30,650 nt of DNA, from NCBI GenBank assembly GCA_041653955.1, contig JBAZEH010000019.1, positions 1 through 30,650 on the forward strand, read 5' to 3'. The notes under the pieces were generated by a model. The model did no database searches and was not told where the DNA came from. It saw only the letters and a list, made by a program, of their open reading frames with translations. This document shows, one piece after another, positions 14,027 to 22,766 of the stretch (its first letter is position 1; the number at the start of each line of letters is the position of its first letter). Origin of the DNA: UBA1562 sp041653955. GTDB lineage: Bacteria; Omnitrophota; Gorgyraeia; Gygaellales; Profunditerraquicolaceae. Position numbers and translations under genes: made by a program.

Positions 14027-15343
14027 ATGGACCTTTTCGAAGGACAGAATAAAGGGAACCCCGGGGACCTTCCGCTTGCTGTGCGCATGCGGCCGCGCAC
14101 CCTTGATGAGTATGTCGGCCAGACTCATGTATTAGGCAAAGGAAAACTGCTCCGCCGCGCGATTGAGGCAGACCGTATCAGCTCGCTGATATTATACGGC
14201 CCTCCCGGCACCGGCAAAACATCCCTGGCCTGGTGCATCGCGCATATCACTAAATCCCACCATATAGCCATCAACGCCACAACATCAAATGTAGAGGAAT
14301 TAAGGAAGGTTATCGCCCAGGCCAGGCACAAGAAGGCGGCAACCGGGGTCAAGACGATCCTTTTTATCGACGAGATACACCGTTTTAATAAGGCCCAGCA
14401 GGATGTATTGATGCCGGATGTAGAGGAGGGTAACCCCCTGTTGATCGGCGCGACCGTGCACAACCCGTTTTTTTCCCTGGCCTCTCCGCTTTTATCCCGT
14501 TCGCTGGTAGTTGAATTAATGTCGCTTAAGGCAAATGATATCCTGACGATACTTAACTCCGCGTTAAAGGATAAATCCCGCGGGTTCGGGGAGCTCAAGA
14601 TAAAGGCCGATAAGAAGGCACTGCAATTTTTATCCAGGGTCTGTGAAGGGGATGCCCGTCGCGCCCTGAACGCCCTTGAGATAGGCATACTGACAACCCC
14701 CAAATCTAAAGAGGGGTTTATTAATTTCGGCTTAGAGGCAGCCTCTGAATCCATTCAGAAGAAACCGGTTGTCTATGATAATGATGAAGACGCCCATTAT
14801 GATACGGCGTCCGCTTTTATTAAATCCATGCGCGGTTCAGATCCCGACGCTGCTTTATACTGGATGGCAAAAATGCTTTATGCCGGAGAAGACCCGCGCT
14901 TTATCGCGCGAAGGATATGTATCCTGGCGGCAGAGGACGTGGGAAATGCCGATCCCCTGGCGCTGGTTTTAGCGAACGCGGCTTTACAGGTCTCGGAATT
15001 TGTGGGGATGCCTGAGGCGCGCATACCTTTGGCGCAGGCGGCGATTTACGTTTCCTGCGCCCCTAAATCAAACGCCAGCTATCTGGCGATAGATAAGGCC
15101 CTGCGCGATATAGAGAATAAAAAAGTACAGGAGGTCCCGGGGCATTTAAAGGACGCCACTATGGACGGCGAGGCCCTTGGCCACGGGAAAGATTACAAGT
15201 ATGCCCACGATTACCCGGGCCATTTCGTTAAACAAAAATATACGGCCAAAAAAGTTAAATATTATGAGCCTACCGATATAGGTTATGAACAGAAGATAAA
15301 GCAGCGGCTGGAGAAGCTGCGCGGCAGCCAGAAATTAGGATAG
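14027..15343 (+). CDS. rarA: RarA/MgsA-family replication-associated AAA+ ATPase
   Basis: Clamp-loader-like ATPase acting at stalled replication forks. Seen: PLAVRMRPRTLDEYVGQTHVL near the N-terminus, Walker A YGPPGTGKTSLAW, Walker B FIDEIHRFNKAQQD, and sensor/arginine-finger region GDARRALNALEI. The C-terminal tetramerisation part includes EDVGNADPLALVLANAA and the end motif YKYAHDYPGHFVKQKY. 438 residues, normal length. The ATG lies 6 nt past the 6S RNA T-run and has no Shine-Dalgarno sequence, so expression may rely on read-through of the 6S terminator or on an unrecognised start. Confidence 0.95.
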   Translation: MDLFEGQNKGNPGDLPLAVRMRPRTLDEYVGQTHVLGKGKLLRRAIEADRISSLILYGPPGTGKTSLAWCIAHITKSHHIAINATTSNVEELRKVIAQARHKKAATGVKTILFIDEIHRFNKAQQDVLMPDVEEGNPLLIGATVHNPFFSLASPLLSRSLVVELMSLKANDILTILNSALKDKSRGFGELKIKADKKALQFLSRVCEGDARRALNALEIGILTTPKSKEGFINFGLEAASESIQKKPVVYDNDEDAHYDTASAFIKSMRGSDPDAALYWMAKMLYAGEDPRFIARRICILAAEDVGNADPLALVLANAALQVSEFVGMPEARIPLAQAAIYVSCAPKSNASYLAIDKALRDIENKKVQEVPGHLKDATMDGEALGHGKDYKYAHDYPGHFVKQKYTAKKVKYYEPTDIGYEQKIKQRLEKLRGSQKLG

Positions 15344-15362
15344 AGGCAGGGCGACTTTTTGC

Positions 15363-15391
15363 TTGAGGCAGGAGCAGGGCTATGGTAAAAT
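15363..15391 (+). promoter_or_regulatory. Possible promoter upstream of metV
   Basis: TTGAGG (15363-15368), 17-nt spacer, TAAAAT (15386-15391), between the rarA stop and the metV ATG at 15420. It matches sigma-70 hexamers 4/6 and 5/6. Judged by eye only. Confidence 0.35.
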
Positions 15392-15419
15392 TTATTGTGC
15401 AATATTGGCGGAGCAAAAA

Positions 15420-16073
15420 ATGATTATAACAGAGCAGAAACCCTTTCAAGAGATTATAGATAGCCTAAAAGGCCACACCAGGATATTTCTGGTAGGCTGC
15501 GGAGAGTGCGCGACTACCTGCAAGACAGGCGGGATAGAAGAGCTCGCGAAGATGAAAGCGGAATTAGAGGCGCACGGCAAAACAGTCGTAGGTACTTGTA
15601 TCCCTTCGGCCCCCTGTATCGCTGCCCAGACGAAAACGGAGTTGGCAAAAAACATGAAGTTTCTGCGGGAGGCGCAAGCGGTTTTGGTGCTCGCCTGCGG
15701 CCTGGGGGTCCAGTCCGTGAAAGATAACGACCGGCTGGGGTTAATAGTCCTGCCCGGGTGTAATACTTTATTCGGGGCGGTGGTAGACGGCCAGGGTAAT
15801 TTTCTGGAAAAATGCTCCATGTGCGGAGAGTGCGTATTGGATTTTACCGGAGGCATATGCCCGGTCACGCTCTGCCCCAAGGGCTTGCTGAACGGGCCCT
15901 GCGGCGGTATGGATAAGGGCAAATGTGAAGTAGATAAGGATAAGGATTGTGCCTGGGTCCTGATCTATAAAGAAGCGGAAAAGAGGAATAAATTAGACGG
16001 GTTAAAAAAGGCGCGCAAGCCCAGGGATTTTAAAAAATCAACCAAACCGCGCAAACTGGTGATGGTGAAATAA
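15420..16073 (+). CDS. metV: MetV-type zinc protein (methylenetetrahydrofolate reductase C-terminal domain family)
   Basis: In acetogens MetV pairs with MetF in methylene-THF reduction. Seen: an N-terminal half with IFLVGCGECATTCKTGG and GTCIPSAPCIA (cysteine pairs) and ACGLGVQSV. A C-terminal MTHFR_C domain with KCSMCGECVLDFTGGICP and LCPKGLLNGPCGG is followed by a basic tail. Many cysteines are placed to bind zinc or iron-sulfur. ATG 15420 is chosen over an upstream frame extension because GGCGGAG precedes it; 217 residues result, the usual MetV size. metF itself is not in this window. An IscU-like gene follows 1 nt later. Confidence 0.85.
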   Translation: MIITEQKPFQEIIDSLKGHTRIFLVGCGECATTCKTGGIEELAKMKAELEAHGKTVVGTCIPSAPCIAAQTKTELAKNMKFLREAQAVLVLACGLGVQSVKDNDRLGLIVLPGCNTLFGAVVDGQGNFLEKCSMCGECVLDFTGGICPVTLCPKGLLNGPCGGMDKGKCEVDKDKDCAWVLIYKEAEKRNKLDGLKKARKPRDFKKSTKPRKLVMVK

Positions 16074-16074
16074 T

Positions 16075-16500
16075 ATGGCGGAGCTGCCTTATTCTGAAAA
16101 AGTAATGGACCACTTTATGCACCCTAGGAATGTCGGGGAGATACCCGATGCCAGCGGTATCGGCACCGTCGGGAATCCGATCTGCGGGGACGTGATGAAG
16201 ATGTTCATCAAAGTGGAAAATGATATTATAGTGGACGCGAAATTCAAAACCTTCGGCTGCGGCGCGGCCATAAGCACAAGCTCCATGGTTACCGAGATGG
16301 TAAAGGGCAAAAGCATAGAAGAGGCGCTTAAGATCTCAAACCGCGCCGTGGCAGAGGCGTTGGGCGGGCTGCCTCCCGTTAAGATGCATTGCTCCGTATT
16401 GGCTGAGGAGGCATTAAAGTCCGCGCTGGCGGATTATTATAAAAAGACAGGCCGGGACCCCAGTTCCTTTGAGCCTAAAAAGGAAGGCCATGGGCACTGA
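16075..16500 (+). CDS. IscU/NifU-like iron-sulfur cluster scaffold
   Basis: Scaffold on which [2Fe-2S]/[4Fe-4S] clusters are assembled before transfer. Seen: start YSEKVMDHFMHPRNVGEI, then the three conserved cysteines in GNPICGD, TFGCGAAISTSS and KMHCSVLAEEAL, and GGLPPVK between the second and third. 141 residues, with a His-rich C-terminus (KKEGHGH). No cysteine desulfurase gene is adjacent, so sulfur supply must be encoded elsewhere. The tail overlaps the start of the next gene. The position after metV suggests it may serve the metal centre of that protein, but that is inference. Confidence 0.92.
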   Translation: MAELPYSEKVMDHFMHPRNVGEIPDASGIGTVGNPICGDVMKMFIKVENDIIVDAKFKTFGCGAAISTSSMVTEMVKGKSIEEALKISNRAVAEALGGLPPVKMHCSVLAEEALKSALADYYKKTGRDPSSFEPKKEGHGH

Positions 16501-17053
16501 TAGCGAAGGATTGACAAAGCAGCAGATACGTAGTAAAATACTCTCAAGATTAAAAATACAGAAGGAGGAAGACCGAGATAGAAAGAGCAATATAGTAAAA
16601 CAGAAGCTTTTTAGAAGAGCGGTTTTTAAAAGAGCTAAGGCGGTAATGTTTTACGTCTCGTTTGATGGCGAGGTCAATACACAGGATATGATAAAAGAAG
16701 CATACAGATTAGGTAAGATAGTCGCAGTGCCCGTTTGTAAAAACGATAGAATAACGATAAGGCCCTGTTTGTTAAGAGACGGGGCAAAGGTGCAAAAAGG
16801 GCCTTATGGTATATGCGAGCCCGCTGTTAAAAAATACGTTAAGTTGGAGGACCTGGACCTTGTAATAGTCCCGGGTGTTGCCTTTGATAAGGAAGGCAAC
16901 CGGCTTGGCCGCGGCAGGGGTTGCTATGACCGTTTCTTGAAGAAGATCCCCTTTGATATACCTTCTATCGGGCTGGCATTTGATTTCCAGATCTTACCTC
17001 GCATACCCGCCACCGCAACGGATATAAAGATAGGCGAAGTTATCTTTGCCTGA
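16490..17053 (+). CDS. 5-formyltetrahydrofolate cyclo-ligase
   Basis: Converts 5-formyl-THF to 5,10-methenyl-THF with ATP, recycling folate. Seen: N-terminal KQQIRSKILSRL helix, VMFYVSFDGEVNTQDMI, and the substrate/nucleotide region DLVIVPGVAFDKEGNRLGRG then RGCYDRFLKK, the family signature. ATG 16490 is preferred because AAGGAAGG (16479-16486) precedes it; it overlaps the iscU-like gene by 11 nt. 187 residues, typical. It sits near a folate reductase-related gene (metV), fitting one-carbon metabolism. The first half is richer in A/T than its neighbours but in frame and intact. Confidence 0.93.
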   Translation: MGTDSEGLTKQQIRSKILSRLKIQKEEDRDRKSNIVKQKLFRRAVFKRAKAVMFYVSFDGEVNTQDMIKEAYRLGKIVAVPVCKNDRITIRPCLLRDGAKVQKGPYGICEPAVKKYVKLEDLDLVIVPGVAFDKEGNRLGRGRGCYDRFLKKIPFDIPSIGLAFDFQILPRIPATATDIKIGEVIFA

Positions 17054-17135
17054 TCCCGTCAAGCTCGCACTAAAACCAGCTTAAAAAATAACCGCATTTT
17101 AAGACAGCATTCAGGACGAGGAGGTCACCCAGACA

Positions 17136-18689
17136 ATGCCTAATATAGTCGTATTTATTGTCATCGCCCTGGTTTCCGCCGGCATAGGGTATATCTTGAG
17201 GAGATACGCAGCCGAACGGAAGATCCAGGACGCGGATATGAGAGCGAAACAGATCATAGAACAGGCCGGTAAGGAGGTCCAGGATAAACGCCGCGAAGTT
17301 GAATTGGAGGCAAAAGACCTGCAATACCGGATGCGCCAGGATTTTGAACGAGAAACAAAAGAGAGGCGCCAGGAGATATCCAATCTGGAAAAAAGGCTCA
17401 CCCAAAAGGAAGAAAATATAGACAGGAGACTGGAGCTTTTAGAAAGAAAAGAAAAAGATATAGAATCAAGGCAGGAGGGCATAAGGAAGCAGGAGGATGT
17501 TATAAAGGCGAAGGATGCCCAGCTGCATCAGCTTATCTCCGAAGAAAAAGAGAGGCTGCAGAAGATATCTTCGTTATCTGCGGAGGAAGCGAAGCATATA
17601 TTGTTGAGCCGCCTGAATGACGAACTGAATTCCGAGAAAGCGATATTCATAAAGAGGCAGGAGGATGAGCTGCGCAGCACCGCCGATAAAAAAGCGCGGG
17701 AGTTTATAAGCCTTGCTATCCAGAGGTGCGCCGCAGAGCACGCCGTTGAATCCACGGTGAGTGTTGTAGCCCTTCCTAATGATGATATGAAGGGGCGGGT
17801 TATCGGCAGGGAAGGCAGGAATATACGCGCCCTTGAGATGGCTACGGGAGTTGATGTGATCATCGACGATACCCCTGAGGCCGTGACCCTGTCCGCGTTT
17901 GATACGGTGCGCCGCGAGATAGCCCGTTTGAGTTTGGAGAAACTTATCGGCGACGGCAGGATACACCCGGGCAGGATAGAAGAGATAGTAGAGAAGACAA
18001 AGAAAGAGATGGACGAGAAGATACGCGAGGAAGGCGAACGCGCCGTTTTTGATGTGGGGGTAGATACGCTGCATCCGGAACTCGTGAAACTTATCGGCCG
18101 TCTCAGATACCGCACAAGCTTCGGACAGAACGCTCTTCAGCATTCTAAAGAGGTGGCTTTTTTGCTTGGCGCAATGGCTTCCGAGATGGGGCTGGATTTC
18201 AAACTGGCGCGCAGGATCGGGCTTTTGCACGATATAGGCAAGGCAGTAGACCATCAGATAGAGGGCACGCACGCCAAGATAGGGGCTGACCTGGCGAAGA
18301 AGTTCAATGAATCAGCCGAAGTAATATCCGCTATTGAGGCGCATCATGAAGAAGCGGAACCGAAGAGCTTCTACGCTGTCCTGGCTATCGCGGCGGACGC
18401 GATAAGCGCCGCGCGCCCGGGCGCCCGCAGGGAGACGCTGGAGACTTATATAAAAAGATTGGATAAGCTTGAATCAGTAGCCAATCTTTTTAAGGGTGTT
18501 GAGAAATCCTTTGCCATACAGGCAGGCAGGGAGATAAGAGTGATCGTGCAGCCGGAGAAGATCTCTGATAATGATGCCGTAAACCTCGCGCGCGATATAC
18601 GCAAGAAGATAGAAGAAGGCCTGGAGTATCCGGGCCAGATAAAGGTAACGGTCATAAGGGAGACGAGGGCGATAGAATACGCGAAATGA
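17136..18689 (+). CDS. rny: Ribonuclease Y
   Basis: Membrane-anchored endoribonuclease that starts mRNA decay. Seen: N-terminal membrane helix (about residues 3-20, NIVVFIVIALVSAGIGYIL) and a long charged coiled coil (about 25-190). A KH domain with KGRVIGREGRNIRALE and an HD domain with GLLHDIGKAVDHQIEGTH, HAKIGADLAKKF and IEAHHEEAEPKSFYAVL follow. 517 residues, normal. GAGGAGG at 17118-17124 is a strong but slightly distant ribosome site. The next gene, ymdB, overlaps by ATGA, a conserved pairing. Confidence 0.97.
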   Translation: MPNIVVFIVIALVSAGIGYILRRYAAERKIQDADMRAKQIIEQAGKEVQDKRREVELEAKDLQYRMRQDFERETKERRQEISNLEKRLTQKEENIDRRLELLERKEKDIESRQEGIRKQEDVIKAKDAQLHQLISEEKERLQKISSLSAEEAKHILLSRLNDELNSEKAIFIKRQEDELRSTADKKAREFISLAIQRCAAEHAVESTVSVVALPNDDMKGRVIGREGRNIRALEMATGVDVIIDDTPEAVTLSAFDTVRREIARLSLEKLIGDGRIHPGRIEEIVEKTKKEMDEKIREEGERAVFDVGVDTLHPELVKLIGRLRYRTSFGQNALQHSKEVAFLLGAMASEMGLDFKLARRIGLLHDIGKAVDHQIEGTHAKIGADLAKKFNESAEVISAIEAHHEEAEPKSFYAVLAIAADAISAARPGARRETLETYIKRLDKLESVANLFKGVEKSFAIQAGREIRVIVQPEKISDNDAVNLARDIRKKIEEGLEYPGQIKVTVIRETRAIEYAK

Positions 18690-19474
18690 AAATACTTTTT
18701 ATAGGCGATATAGTCGGTTCACCCGGCAGGGAAGCGATGAGGGAGCTTTTGCCTCTATTGCAGGAAGAGCATGGGCTTGATTTCGTGGTCGCCAATGCCG
18801 AGAATGCCGCGGGAGGCTCAGGGATAACGCCAAGGGTGGCCCAGGAGCTATTTGAGGCGGGGGTGAATGTCCTTACCTCCGGGGACCATATATGGAAGAA
18901 GAGGGAGATATTTGATATCCTCGGCAAAGAAGAGCGGGTCTTAAGGCCGCTTAATTTTCCGGCGGGGGCCCCCGGTTCAGGGGCTTCTTTGTTCAAGGCA
19001 AAAAACGGTTCTACTGTCGGAGTGATAAATGTTAACGGCAGGGTATTTATGGAGGCGCTGGAGTGCCCTTTTAAAACTACCGGGGCGGCGGTAGAAGAGT
19101 TATCACAAAAGACAAAGATAATTATCGTGGATATCCACGCCGAAGCTACTTCGGAAAAGGTGGCGCTGGGATGGTATCTGGACGGGAAGGTATCCGGCGT
19201 GTTGGGCACGCACACGCATGTGCAGACCGCGGATGAAAGGATCCTGCCCGCAGGCACCGCCTATATCACTGACGTCGGGATGACCGGGCCGCTTGATTCA
19301 GTTATAGGCAGAAAAGTAGAGGATGTGCTGGAGCGTTTCATTACCGGGGTGCCGGTGAGATTCGAGGTAGCAACAGATAATATATATTTACAGGGCGCCT
19401 TGCTGGAGATCGACGATAAATCAGGAAAAGCGCGGACTATAACCAGGATACAAAGAAAGCTGGCCGATAAATGA
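18686..19474 (+). CDS. ymdB: YmdB-family metallophosphoesterase (TIGR00282)
   Basis: Calcineurin-like phosphodiesterase; Bacillus YmdB cleaves 2',3'- or 3',5'-cyclic nucleotides and affects RNase Y-linked mRNA levels. Seen: the metal-binding blocks ILFIGDIVGSPGRE, VVANAENAAGGSGI, LTSGDHIW, VDIHAEATSEK and VLGTHTHVQTADERIL. 262 residues, as usual. The ATG overlaps the rny stop, and its own stop overlaps the next ATG. Whether it acts on cyclic nucleotides here is inferred from the family. Confidence 0.95.
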   Translation: MKILFIGDIVGSPGREAMRELLPLLQEEHGLDFVVANAENAAGGSGITPRVAQELFEAGVNVLTSGDHIWKKREIFDILGKEERVLRPLNFPAGAPGSGASLFKAKNGSTVGVINVNGRVFMEALECPFKTTGAAVEELSQKTKIIIVDIHAEATSEKVALGWYLDGKVSGVLGTHTHVQTADERILPAGTAYITDVGMTGPLDSVIGRKVEDVLERFITGVPVRFEVATDNIYLQGALLEIDDKSGKARTITRIQRKLADK

Positions 19475-21282
19475 TAAAAAGAAGATCAAAGATCGCGGTA
19501 TTCTCTATATTTATGCTTGCCCTGGGCGTTTGCCGGTTGTTCGGACAGCAGGAAGACGGCCTTGACTTTACCCTGGATATTAATTCCGCCGTTACTCCTT
19601 TGCCGCGGATCTTCAGGCCCAGCATTGATCTAAGCGGCAGGGGCGCTCACCGCGACGCGAGTTGGCCGCAGGGGCTGGCAGCGCAGGAGGTTGTGGACCT
19701 GTGGGGTAAAGATATAGGGTTTAACGGCGTATACCGGATGCAGTATAACCTGTGGGAGATAAATCAGCTGGCTAAGGATAAGGATGCGCAGGATAAGCTT
19801 TTAGGCAACTACGAAAATATCATGCGAAAAGTAACCGAAGCGGGCGGGGTGATTATCCTGGATATATTCAGCACGCCGGCAGGGCTGGGGCAGGCGCTTG
19901 ATAAGAAGAGCCCGCCGTGGGATTTCAGGGCGTTCAAAGAGCTGATAAAGAACCATATGAGGAATTTGAGCTGCGTCAAAAGGTATAATATATGGTATGA
20001 GGTGTGGAGCGCTCCTGACCTTGACGATTTCTTCCTGGGCAGAAAACAGGAATATATGAATATGTACCGGGCGGTTGCCGAGGCAGCGGAGGAATTAAGC
20101 GTAGAAAATAAGATATATATACCGGTCGGCGGGCCTTCAGTGAGCTGGTGGTTCCAGAATCTGGACTCTAATACTATAGTTACCGCCGAAAGAAGCCTTA
20201 TATATGAACTGATAAAATTCTGCTATCATTATCATCTCCCCCTTGATTTTATCAGCTGGCACGCCTATTCTTCGGACCCCAAAGCCGAATTAGAGAATAC
20301 CCTATATAAGAATAACGCTATAGCCCTTATGCGCGACTGGCTCTCTTATTTCGGATTTGATAAAAACACCTCTCTTATAATTGATGAATGGAATTACGAC
20401 AGCAATGCCAATCTGCTTCCGGAGCGCCAGGAGAGGTCTTATGTGGCGGCCAGTTATATACCCAGCCGCGTAAAGAATATGCATAAGGCAGGCATAAATT
20501 ACCAGACTTACTATTCGCTGGAGGATTTTCGCGATAATAAAGAAGGTGTGACCAGGAACACGGGGGCCTTCAGCTTTGACCCGGAATACTCCGCGTATAA
20601 AGGAGCGCCGAAGGCCGTGTATAATGCTTTCAGGATGCTCGGGCTTTTGGGGAACAGTATGTTCACATCCTCTTTGAAACCCGCCGATGAATTCGCCGGA
20701 GTTATCGCCACCAAGTCGCAGGACCGTATCGCCGTTATTTTTTATAATTACATAGACACGGATGTAGCCAGGAATTATCTATCACGCAATATCGCCGGAC
20801 TTAACGGAGCGGAAAGAAAGGTCCTTGTTAACCTTGTCAGATCAGGGAAGTTCGAAGAGCTTATGTCGCGCCAGGCGGACCTGACAAAAATGCGACTGAC
20901 AAAAAAGCTGAAAACCGTCTTAAATAAGGCGCAGGAGCTCAATGACCTGGCAGCGAAACATAAGTCTGCCCCGCGCGCGGTTAATATTAATATCAAGAAT
21001 ATAAAAGGGGATTATTTGTACCAAAGATACGTTATAGATAAGCTGTGCGCAGCGGGATGCGATTTTACCCCTGCCGAAGAGAAGTTATTGACGGTCTCCG
21101 ACCTCCACAAAGAGATATTGACCCTTGAACCTTATTCGGTAACTATGATCATTTTTACCAGGCAGGAGAAACCCGTTCAGCAGGAGGCGCCTGCCGCCGT
21201 TACGGCTGAAGGGAGCGCCTCTGCCCCGGGGCAGACAGATAATAGCACGGTTAGCGTAAAAGATAAAACCGCGCAGGAATAA
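19471..21282 (+). CDS. Exported GH39-like glycoside hydrolase, probable pseudoenzyme
   Basis: Clan GH-A-type fold related to GH39 (beta-xylosidase/alpha-iduronidase-like). Seen: signal peptide (about 1-25), GPSVSWWFQN (about 221-230), DFISWHAYSSDP (259-270) and the nucleophile motif IDEWNYD with E306. The acid/base position, expected as EVWNEP, reads EVWSAP (177-182), with Ala181 in place of Glu, so normal hydrolysis is doubtful. A Lys-rich coiled-coil-like stretch (about 440-500) and a low-complexity Ala/Pro tail end the 603 residues. It lies between ymdB and xseA with an ATGA overlap, so it is transcribed with housekeeping genes. Possible roles are glycan binding or a non-canonical enzyme; not resolved. 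Confidence 0.7.
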   Translation: MIKRRSKIAVFSIFMLALGVCRLFGQQEDGLDFTLDINSAVTPLPRIFRPSIDLSGRGAHRDASWPQGLAAQEVVDLWGKDIGFNGVYRMQYNLWEINQLAKDKDAQDKLLGNYENIMRKVTEAGGVIILDIFSTPAGLGQALDKKSPPWDFRAFKELIKNHMRNLSCVKRYNIWYEVWSAPDLDDFFLGRKQEYMNMYRAVAEAAEELSVENKIYIPVGGPSVSWWFQNLDSNTIVTAERSLIYELIKFCYHYHLPLDFISWHAYSSDPKAELENTLYKNNAIALMRDWLSYFGFDKNTSLIIDEWNYDSNANLLPERQERSYVAASYIPSRVKNMHKAGINYQTYYSLEDFRDNKEGVTRNTGAFSFDPEYSAYKGAPKAVYNAFRMLGLLGNSMFTSSLKPADEFAGVIATKSQDRIAVIFYNYIDTDVARNYLSRNIAGLNGAERKVLVNLVRSGKFEELMSRQADLTKMRLTKKLKTVLNKAQELNDLAAKHKSAPRAVNINIKNIKGDYLYQRYVIDKLCAAGCDFTPAEEKLLTVSDLHKEILTLEPYSVTMIIFTRQEKPVQQEAPAAVTAEGSASAPGQTDNSTVSVKDKTAQE

Positions 21283-21286
21283 AGAT

Positions 21287-22555
21287 ATGCATAAGAGCAC
21301 AGAAGACCTGTTCGCGCCGCAAATGCGCCCTCCGAAGGACAAACATCTTTATACTGTTTCCGAGATCACGCGCGATATCAAGATAATCCTGGAGAATACT
21401 TTTGGCGAGGTGTGGGTTGAGGCGGAGGTCTCTAATTTTAAGGCTCATAGTTCAGGGCATTTTTATTTTACGCTTAAAGATGAAGGGGCGGTGCTTCAGG
21501 CCGCGATGTTCAAGAACGCCAATAAGGATGTCAGGTTCAGGATAGAGGACGGCCTGAAGGTAATATGTTTTGGCAGGATAGAGGTATATGCTCCCCGCGG
21601 CCAGCACCAGCTCGTGGTAGAGAAGATAGAGCCTAAAGGCATAGGCGCGCGCCAGCTTGCCTTTGAGCAGTTGAAAGACAAATTATTCAAAGAGGGTATA
21701 TTCGCCCGGGAGCATAAAAAAGAGCTTCCGTTCATGCCTTTTCGCGCAGGCATAGTTACTTCAAGCTCCGGGGCTGCTGTGCGCGATATCCTCCAGATAC
21801 TCAAGAAAGGTGCGCCTTGCGTGGATGTAGTTGTCCGCCCCGCGAGGGTGCAGGGAGAATACGCGGGCAGGGAGATAGCGGAAGCAATACGCGACCTGAA
21901 CCAATTCAAAGAGCTGGACCTGATCATAATAAGCAGGGGGGGCGGGAGCACCGAGGATCTCTGGCCTTTTAATGAAGAGATAGTAGCAAGGGCCGTATAT
22001 GATTCCCGCCTGCCTACCGTCTCCGCCGTGGGGCATCAGATAAACGTCACCCTCTCGGACCTGGCGGCAGACGTGTTTGTGGAAACTCCTTCCGCCGCGG
22101 CAAAGATCATCGTGGACAGGAAAAATATCCTGTTAGCTGAACTTGAAGGTTACGGGTATGAATTGGGTTCGGCCATCTCGGATATATTGTATCGCGCCAG
22201 GCATCTCCTCGCGGATCTTAAAGGGATGTTAAAGAGCCCCTTAGACAGGCTTATGGAAAAAGAGCAGCTTGTTGATGAGCTAAGCGGGAGTTTACACTCT
22301 AATATACGGCATCTCCTGGATATGTCCGGGGAAAAGTTCCGTTCGCTCATAGAGAGATTAGAGGCATTAAGCCCATTGTCGGTCTTATCAAGAGGGTACA
22401 GCTTAAGCAGCCTGATGCCTGAAGGCGGTATAATTAAAGATGCCTCAGGGCTCAAGCCAAAAGATATCATAAAAACAGTTCTGGCAAAAGGTTCATTTTT
22501 AAGCGTTGTGCAGGAGGTAATCAAAGATGAAGGAAAAGCAAAATCTCGAGGATGA
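21287..22555 (+). CDS. xseA: Exodeoxyribonuclease VII large subunit
   Basis: Catalytic subunit of ExoVII, degrading single-stranded DNA from both ends. Seen: N-terminal OB domain (YTVSEITRDIKIILENTFG and WVEAEVSNFKAHSSGHFYFTL). The catalytic domain carries TSSSGAAVRDILQIL, IISRGGGSTEDLWPFNEE and SAVGHQINVTLSDLAADVF. A coiled coil and the C-terminal ALSPLSVLSRGYS segment follow. 422 residues. The last 29 nt overlap xseB, which begins in another frame. Confidence 0.95.
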   Translation: MHKSTEDLFAPQMRPPKDKHLYTVSEITRDIKIILENTFGEVWVEAEVSNFKAHSSGHFYFTLKDEGAVLQAAMFKNANKDVRFRIEDGLKVICFGRIEVYAPRGQHQLVVEKIEPKGIGARQLAFEQLKDKLFKEGIFAREHKKELPFMPFRAGIVTSSSGAAVRDILQILKKGAPCVDVVVRPARVQGEYAGREIAEAIRDLNQFKELDLIIISRGGGSTEDLWPFNEEIVARAVYDSRLPTVSAVGHQINVTLSDLAADVFVETPSAAAKIIVDRKNILLAELEGYGYELGSAISDILYRARHLLADLKGMLKSPLDRLMEKEQLVDELSGSLHSNIRHLLDMSGEKFRSLIERLEALSPLSVLSRGYSLSSLMPEGGIIKDASGLKPKDIIKTVLAKGSFLSVVQEVIKDEGKAKSRG

Positions 22556-22766
22556 TATTAAAAGATTGCAAAAGATAGTAGAGGAGCTCTCAAGCGGAAA
22601 GCTTACGCTGGGGGAGTCCCTGAAGAAATATGAGGAGGGCGTAAAGCTGTCCCAGGGTTGTTCTGCCGCGCTTAAGGACGCCGAACGCAAGGTTGAGCTA
22701 TTGATGAAGAAGGACGGCAAATATTCCCTGGAAAAGTTTGAGGACACGTCTTTAGAAGAAAAATAA
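22527..22766 (+). CDS. xseB: Exodeoxyribonuclease VII small subunit
   Basis: Small helical subunit that caps the ExoVII large subunit. Seen: 79 residues with the core LQKIVEELSSGKLTLGESLKKYEEGVKLSQGC, characteristic of XseB. AGGAGG at 22512-22517 inside xseA provides its ribosome site, so translation is independent but coupled. dxs begins at the last base of its stop codon. Confidence 0.93.
   Translation: MKEKQNLEDDIKRLQKIVEELSSGKLTLGESLKKYEEGVKLSQGCSAALKDAERKVELLMKKDGKYSLEKFEDTSLEEK

Noticed and set aside
15363..15419. Longer N-terminus for metV
   Set aside because: It would include promoter-like sequence and lacks similarity; ATG 15420 has a ribosome site.
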